DNA of 64,000 bases, from contig NC_058519.1 of the NCBI RefSeq assembly GCF_904849725.1, forward strand, positions 23,109,267 to 23,173,266, written 5' to 3'. The position numbers and the translations under genes were made by a program. Under the pieces are notes generated by a model that had not been told where the DNA came from, did no database searches, and was given only the letters and a program-made list of their open reading frames with translations. The first letter of the stretch is position 1. Each line of letters opens with the position of its first letter. Of this stretch, positions 58,821 through 64,000 are shown piece after piece. This stretch comes from Hordeum vulgare subsp. vulgare (taxonomy: Eukaryota; Streptophyta; Magnoliopsida; Poales; Poaceae).

Positions 58821-60326
58821 AGGGGGTCTTCTTCCCCCTTGGTCTTATCCATCCGTTGAGCTCTTGTTCTACCTCCATTGTTGACATTCTTAGAGCTTGA
58901 TTACTCTCAATCCCTCCAATGATTCTTGCTTGTTCTTGAGGGAAAAGAGAGAGGAGATCTAGATCCACATCTCCACCAATCACTTTCTCCTCTATGTGAG
59001 GGGAACCCCTTGGATCTTGATCTTGGAGTTCTTTGTGAGCTCCTTGTTCTTCCTCTCATATTTCTCCATAGCTTTTGTTGTTGTGGAGGGATTTGAGTGT
59101 GAGGGACTTGACCACTTCATGTGTTCTTGCCATTGCATTAGTTGCATCGGTTTGAGTTCTCCACGGTGATACGTGGAAGTGAGAAGTTGAGAAGCTTACT
59201 ACCTTTGGTACTTAGTACCCTTGATATTGTTATTCGTGGATGCTTTGGCGTCCTAGTAGCTTGGTGGTGTCTCGGAGCTCAATCATTGTAGTGTGAAGCT
59301 TTGGGAAGCGTCGGGGTCTCCAATTAGGTTGTGGAGATTGCCCCGAGCAATTTGTACGGGTACCGGTAACCGCCCCCAAGGGTTGCCACGTGTACGGGTT
59401 CGGTGAACACCCCCAAGGGTTGCCATTTGTACGGGTTCGGTGACCATCCTCAAGGGTCCCTTAGTGGAATCACGGCATCTTGCATTGTGCGAGGGCGTGA
59501 GGAGATTACGGTGTCCTTAGTGGCATCTTGGGGAGCATTGTGCCTCCACACCGCTCTAACGGAGATTAGCATCCGCAAGGGTGTGAACTTCGGGATACAT
59601 CATCGTCTCCCCGTGCCTCGGTTATCTCTTACCCGAACCCTTTACTTATGCACTTTACTTTGTGATAGACATATTGTTTATTGTAATATATCTTGCTATC
59701 ACTTAGTTGTTTATCTTGCTTAGCATAAGTTGTTGGTGCACATAGGTGAGCCTAGTTGTTTGTAGGTTTTGTGCTTGACATATTAAACGTTAGTTTTATT
59801 CCGCATTTGTTCAAGCCTAAACCTTAACTATTTTAAAGCGCCTATTCACCCCCCCTCTAGGCGACATCCACGTCCTTTCTCATGTCCTTTGGTTTCAATA
59901 CCAAGCCGCTCCATACCAGATGTACAACTGTCACAGCAGTTGGAACTGGGTCATCAACAACAGTCTTCACCAAGAATCGGGTTCTAATTCCTCAACTCTT
60001 TACATTCTCTGTATTATGTGTTGATGACATTCACTGTGACTGTTTGAAGAATTTGCTGAAGACTTTCTCTGAATTTCCTCAACCCCAAATTCTTCACTTG
60101 AGTTAATCATCATCTGTATTCTGCGTGCCTGCTTACTATGCAATCTGTTTTCATAATCTTCACTCTGCAATTCTGCTGTTGTGAACGATTGCACGATTGA
60201 TCCTTAACTGTTTCCGCTGTAAGTTAGTCATTAGTGAGGAATTTCCTCAAAAGGAATTTCCTCAGTGATGAAATTCTAAAAATCTCCTATTCACCCCCCC
60301 TCTAGTCGATATAACACACTTTCAAT

Positions 60327-60338
60327 TGGTATCAGAGC
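60327..60338 (+). other. Primer-binding site (initiator Met tRNA)
   Basis: TGGTATCAGAGC, complementary to the 3' end of plant initiator methionine tRNA, two bases after the LTR's terminal CA. Confidence 0.93.
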
Positions 60339-60391
60339 AAGGTACTCCCTTGTTGTGTGTGATTTTGGTTTAACCACCTGGAGTCTTAGTT

Positions 60392-62656
60392 ATGTCGACT
60401 GCAAGCATGTTTAAGGTGACTGCAGCATGTCTTACCTACGAGGGAAAGAATTTTCCCTTCTGGAAGAACAAAATGCAAATGCATCTACAAGCTATAGACA
60501 ATGATCTCTGGTATATTGTGGAAAATGGTGTCCCCATCATTTCTGCTAGTGTCACTGCAGCTGATGTGAAAAAATTCAAGCAACTCGATTCTCAAGCGAA
60601 GAACATCATCTGTGGTCATCTGAGCCCTGGTCAGTTTGGAAGAGTAAGTGCCTTAGGCTCTGCAACACTGATCTGGGAGAGACTGTGCAAGGTAAATGAA
60701 GGAGTATCAACCCAACGCGACTCTCGTGTTGATATTCTTCGCAATCTCTTCAATCGCTTCAAGATACATGACAATGAAAGCTGCCAAGACACCTTTGATC
60801 GCCTCACTGACATATCAAATGAACTGCAAGCACAGGGAGCTCGAGACATCACTGATCACGAAGTTGTGAAGAAACTGCTGAGATCTTTGGATTCTTCATT
60901 TGACACTTTAGTTCTGATGATCCAAGAAAGACCAGACTACAAGACGCTAGATCCTGCTGATATCCTTGAAAGGCTAAATACTCATGAATTCCAGCTAGAA
61001 GAAAAGAGAGATCTATATGGACAAAGCTATTCCAGACCACGTGCACTGAAGGCAAGAGCAATTTCCTCATCTGAAGAAGAAGACACAGATGACAGCAGTT
61101 GTGACCCTGAAGAATTTGGTCAGGAACTTGCAATGCTTGTGAGGAAATTCCAGAGATTTACACGACGAGGCCAGTTCGGTAAATCATCAAGAAGAGACAT
61201 GAGGAAATCAGAATCTGCATCTGAGGACTACAAGAAACGGACCTGTCACAAGTGCAAGAAATCAGGTCATTACATTGCTGATTGTCCTCGCTGGGGAAAG
61301 GAATCAAAGAAGAAGAAATACAAGGATGATAGTTTTGATGACTCAAAGAAGAAGAAGAAATCTTCAAAATCCTCATCTTCAAAGTCCTCCTCACACAAGA
61401 AGACTAGCTTCAGAAAGGCTCGGGCACTTATTGGCAAGGAAATGGATTCCGAGGCAGAATCAGAAGAATGTGATGATGAAGAAGGCTCTGGAGAAGATTC
61501 AGAATCCGGACAGGCTAGTCTTGCACTAGCAACCAATTTCGTCAGCAAGTCAATCTTCAATCTTGAAGAAAATGAGTGCACCATCCATACTGATGACTAT
61601 GCTGATGACTTCGCTCCAACCTATTGCTTCATGGCAAAAGGTTCAAAGGTATCACATAATGCCTCCTCATCTGATTCAAGTGACTGTGAACATGATGATT
61701 ACAAAAAACCCAGTTACAGTAAACTTGCCATCATTGCCACTAAACAACAAACTGCTCTGGAAAAGCTTCAAAAACTGCTAGACAAAAGTGATGATCTGTT
61801 GAATGACGAAATGAATCTTAATCAAATCCTCGCTGATGACATGAAAAATCTTCAGTCTAGATTTGATATTCTTCAGGATCGTTATGATACACTCCTCACT
61901 GATCATGAGAAGCTTTCCTACGAATTTCTTCAAAGGAAGCTTGATCTTGAGAAGCTGAGGATGTCTTATGATGATCTTCGTATGGAAAATGATTCATTAC
62001 TAGCTCAACAGATCAGCGCTAGTCAAGTTGAATTTATTCCTCCATGTCTTAAATGCATTGATCGTGAAACTGCTAATTCTTCACCAGAATCTTCAAATGC
62101 TACCACTGCTACAAATACTTCAACTGCACCTGTTGTGTCTATTTCCTCACTTGAGGAAAACACAAATGTCACTGATGAAAATGCAGGGTTGAAGGAATTG
62201 TACGTGACAGGCATGTACAAAAGCCTCAAAGGACATCAAATCCTTTGTGATGTGCTCAAAAAGCAGATCTTGAACAGGAACCCGAGGAAAGAAGGAATTG
62301 CCTTTGAGAGGAAATTGAATGCTGATGGATCTTATTGGAAACCTGAGCAGTATCCCAAAACCTCATGGGTTGCTGCTACTGGGCCTCCTTTTGATCCATC
62401 TAATCTAACTGGCTTCTCATGTGAATTATCCTATTCCTCGGATGAGTCATTTGATTCCAACTATAAACTGTTCAAAGATCAATCTGGTGAAGTATTTGCT
62501 CGATATGTTGGAACTAACTGCAGGAATGGCCCTCCTCTGAGGAAAATCTGGGTTCCCAAAAGTTGTCTTGAAAATCTTCAAGTAAATGTCCTCATGACAT
62601 CACCTCTGAAGAATCTGAACCCCAGATCAAATTCCTCAGGAGGACCAAAGTCTTGA
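60392..62656 (+). CDS. Copia gag polyprotein (754 aa)
   Basis: The frame begins MSTASMFKVTAACLTYEGKN 54 bp after the PBS. Residues 10-250 form the capsid-like UBN2/retrotran_gag region (NFPFWKNKMQMHLQ, LWYIVENG). A CCHC zinc knuckle is at residues 285-298 (CHKCKKSGHYIADC). A Ser/Lys-rich and then acidic stretch follows (about 305-380), then a predicted coiled coil (about 450-550). The C-terminal extension is unusually long, as in SIRE-type Copia. The frame ends at TGA 62654-62656, but the same frame reopens and runs on to TAA at 62,938, so the first stop may be a nonsense mutation. Confidence 0.85.
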   Translation: MSTASMFKVTAACLTYEGKNFPFWKNKMQMHLQAIDNDLWYIVENGVPIISASVTAADVKKFKQLDSQAKNIICGHLSPGQFGRVSALGSATLIWERLCKVNEGVSTQRDSRVDILRNLFNRFKIHDNESCQDTFDRLTDISNELQAQGARDITDHEVVKKLLRSLDSSFDTLVLMIQERPDYKTLDPADILERLNTHEFQLEEKRDLYGQSYSRPRALKARAISSSEEEDTDDSSCDPEEFGQELAMLVRKFQRFTRRGQFGKSSRRDMRKSESASEDYKKRTCHKCKKSGHYIADCPRWGKESKKKKYKDDSFDDSKKKKKSSKSSSSKSSSHKKTSFRKARALIGKEMDSEAESEECDDEEGSGEDSESGQASLALATNFVSKSIFNLEENECTIHTDDYADDFAPTYCFMAKGSKVSHNASSSDSSDCEHDDYKKPSYSKLAIIATKQQTALEKLQKLLDKSDDLLNDEMNLNQILADDMKNLQSRFDILQDRYDTLLTDHEKLSYEFLQRKLDLEKLRMSYDDLRMENDSLLAQQISASQVEFIPPCLKCIDRETANSSPESSNATTATNTSTAPVVSISSLEENTNVTDENAGLKELYVTGMYKSLKGHQILCDVLKKQILNRNPRKEGIAFERKLNADGSYWKPEQYPKTSWVAATGPPFDPSNLTGFSCELSYSSDESFDSNYKLFKDQSGEVFARYVGTNCRNGPPLRKIWVPKSCLENLQVNVLMTSPLKNLNPRSNSSGGPKS

Positions 62657-63145
62657 AGAGGATCAAAATCCTCAACTGGTCAAAACTATGCTCATACCCG
62701 TGCTTATGCGTCTAACATGCAGGGAAACTACAAGGAATATGATTATGAGCTCTATTCTTCAAGTCATTATGTTCATAAATCCTCAAACCAGTTCTCTGCA
62801 TACTCATATGAGTACTTTAACCCCCCTACTGTTAAGAGAAGTGCATTAGCTTCAATGCCACCTTTCTCATATGGTGCTCGCAGGATGATGAACGCTTTGC
62901 CACCCCTTCAAATGTGGGTGGTGAAGAAATCAAACTAATCACTTCTGCAGGTCAGGTCTCCAGATGAAAATCATCATCTGAAGAATTTGCTGGAGACCTG
63001 AGGAAATGCTTGATAGGACGCAAGCTAATGATTGATGAAATAGAAATATTTCACACGTCCTTACATTTCTGTTATGATGAAATTAGTATCATATTCTTCA
63101 AATTTGAAGCATATGAGATGGTAAGCTGTACTAATTCATCTGCAG

Positions 63146-64000
63146 GATGAAAAACCCAAAAATACTGAGTGGGTTCTCGATAGTGGCTGCACACATCACA
63201 TGACTGGTGATAAAAGCCTACTGATGAATATGCCACTAACTCCATCACCTCTGAAGCAAATAACATATGCTGATAAAGGTAAAAGCAAGGTATTGGGACT
63301 TGGCAAAGTAGCTATTTCCAAGGATAGGCATATGGACAAAGTGATGCTTGTTGAATCCCTTGGTTTTAACCTCATGTGAGTCTCGATGCTTTGTGATCTT
63401 GATATGATTTTTATCTTTGGTAGATATAGATGTGTAGTCATCATGGAATCTGACAGATCCAAAGTCTTCGAAGGTGTAAGAAGAGGGGATTTGTACATTG
63501 TTGACTTCTCTACAGGTCCTCAACCAGCCACTTGCTTACTAGCAAAAACCTCAGAAGGATGGCTGTGGCACAGAAGACTAGGTCATGCAGGCATGAGGAA
63601 TTTGCACACACTTGCAAAGAAGAAGCATGTCATTGGCATCGAATCAGTCAAATTCCTCAAGGATCATCTCTGCGGTGCTTGTGAATCTGGGAAAATGACC
63701 AGATCCAAGCATCCCTCCAAAACCATCATGACCACTACACGTCCATTTGAATGGCTTCATATGGATTTATTTGGACCTACACACTATGCAACACTAACCA
63801 ATGCAGCATCTCTATATGGCTTTGTCATAGTTGATGATTATTCCAGATACACTTGGGTGCATATCATAGTGTATAAAACTGAAGTGCAGGAAATCTTCAA
63901 ACGATTTTCTTCAAGGGCCTCGACGAACTTTGGCATCAAGATCAAACATATAAGGAGTGATAATGGAACCGAGTTCAAAAACACTGGTCTTGATGATTAT
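63146..64000 (+). pseudogene. Copia pol (protease, pre-integrase, integrase), partial
   Basis: After a frame-broken junction (62,939-63,145), a frame opens with the protease motif DSG in LDSGCTHHMTG (63,179). It is interrupted by TGA at 63377-63379, then continues. The GAG-pre-integrase HHCC zinc motif (LWHRRLGHAGMRNL, then LCGACESGK) and the integrase core follow. The first catalytic Asp is in HMDLFGPT and the second in IRSDNGTEF, near the window end. The third catalytic Glu, RT and RNase H lie outside. The stop makes this copy defective. Confidence 0.85.

Larger units (their letters stand above)
57095..59882. mobile_element. Solo LTR (2.8 kb) nested in the Copia LTR
   Basis: Begins TGTTGGAGCATATATCTCC and ends CACGTCCTTTCTCA. 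A perfect 5-bp TSD TGTCC lies at 57,090-57,094 and 59,883-59,887. No internal domain, so it is a solo LTR left by recombination between two LTRs. It contains a 254-bp tandem duplication, the GCGGTAGTACCGC array and a TATA box. Family unassigned. Confidence 0.9.
56118..60324 (+). repeat. Copia 5' LTR, interrupted by a solo LTR
   Basis: Starts TGTAAGTGCATCTAGTGCCC and ends ACACACTTTCA just before the primer-binding site. Subtracting the nested 2,788-bp solo LTR and its 5-bp duplication leaves an LTR of about 1.41 kb. Confidence 0.85.
56118..64000 (+). mobile_element. Copia LTR retrotransposon, right end outside window
   Basis: It comprises a 5' LTR (56118-60324), primer-binding site, long gag and the beginning of pol. 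The large gag and the order protease, GAG-pre-integrase, integrase indicate Ty1/Copia, probably the SIRE/Maximus lineage (inferred from gag length). It inserted into the LINE; the bases before the LTR are TCTAC, whose partner is outside the window. In-frame stops in gag's end and pol indicate an inactive copy. Confidence 0.88.

Overview
This window looks like nuclear DNA of a grass, most likely a Triticeae species (wheat, Aegilops or barley group). The reasons are the intron-containing plant genes, the dense nested transposons, CACTA elements whose ends carry repeats of the TTTAGTCCCGGTT type, Stowaway MITEs starting CTCCCTCYGTTCCTAAATATAAG, LINEs with the characteristic 3' tail, and a very long-LTR Copia element. 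The genus was not established; no search could be run.

Layout. 1-6.9 kb: the 3' flank of a cystathionine gamma-synthase-like (CGS) locus (copy A), a short CACTA element, a GC-rich retroposon copy, a Stowaway MITE and a 5'-truncated, internally deleted LINE with an 11-bp target duplication. 6.87-21.49 kb: a GC-rich retroposon of about 1.4 kb (12-bp target duplication) split by a 13.2-kb CACTA element (TSD TCG). That CACTA has no visible transposase. It carries pieces of at least four host genes: a CYP72-like P450, an arabinogalactan-like protein, the first exon of a VDAC-like porin, and exons 1-2 of XAP5/XCT. A further unidentified multi-exon gene is also present. A 4.4-kb LTR-type element is nested in the XCT intron. 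21.71-31.14 kb: a second CACTA (TSD TCT) with a broken TNPA/Ulp1-type protein gene, three arrays of long tandem repeats and an intact two-exon 3'-5' exonuclease gene.

31.6-38 kb: a CGS pseudogene and its 3' flank (copy B, paralogous to window bases 1-535), interrupted by a hAT MITE and a PIF/Harbinger element, then an unresolved minus-strand gene. 38.6-41.4 kb: the best ordinary genes, a divergent pair. One is a five-exon plastid-type protein with four CxxCxGxG fingers (200 aa, minus strand) and the other a two-exon 84-aa protein (plus strand), with 257 bp between their start codons. 42.5-46.3 kb: a hAT MITE and decayed, partly inverted or tandemly duplicated F-box and LINE remnants.

46.6-52.5 kb: an apparently intact four-exon resistance-type gene encoding CC-NB-ARC-LRR fused to a C-terminal jacalin-like lectin domain (1082 aa, minus strand). 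53.2-64 kb: a Stowaway, then a LINE (minus strand) interrupted by a large Copia retrotransposon. The Copia 5' LTR contains a 2.8-kb solo LTR of another family (TSD TGTCC). Its gag and the start of pol run off the right edge and carry in-frame stops.

Seen together, host genes occupy only a small part. The nesting order can be read from the target duplications, and the most unusual content is the gene-capturing CACTA, the exonuclease-bearing CACTA and the NLR-jacalin fusion.
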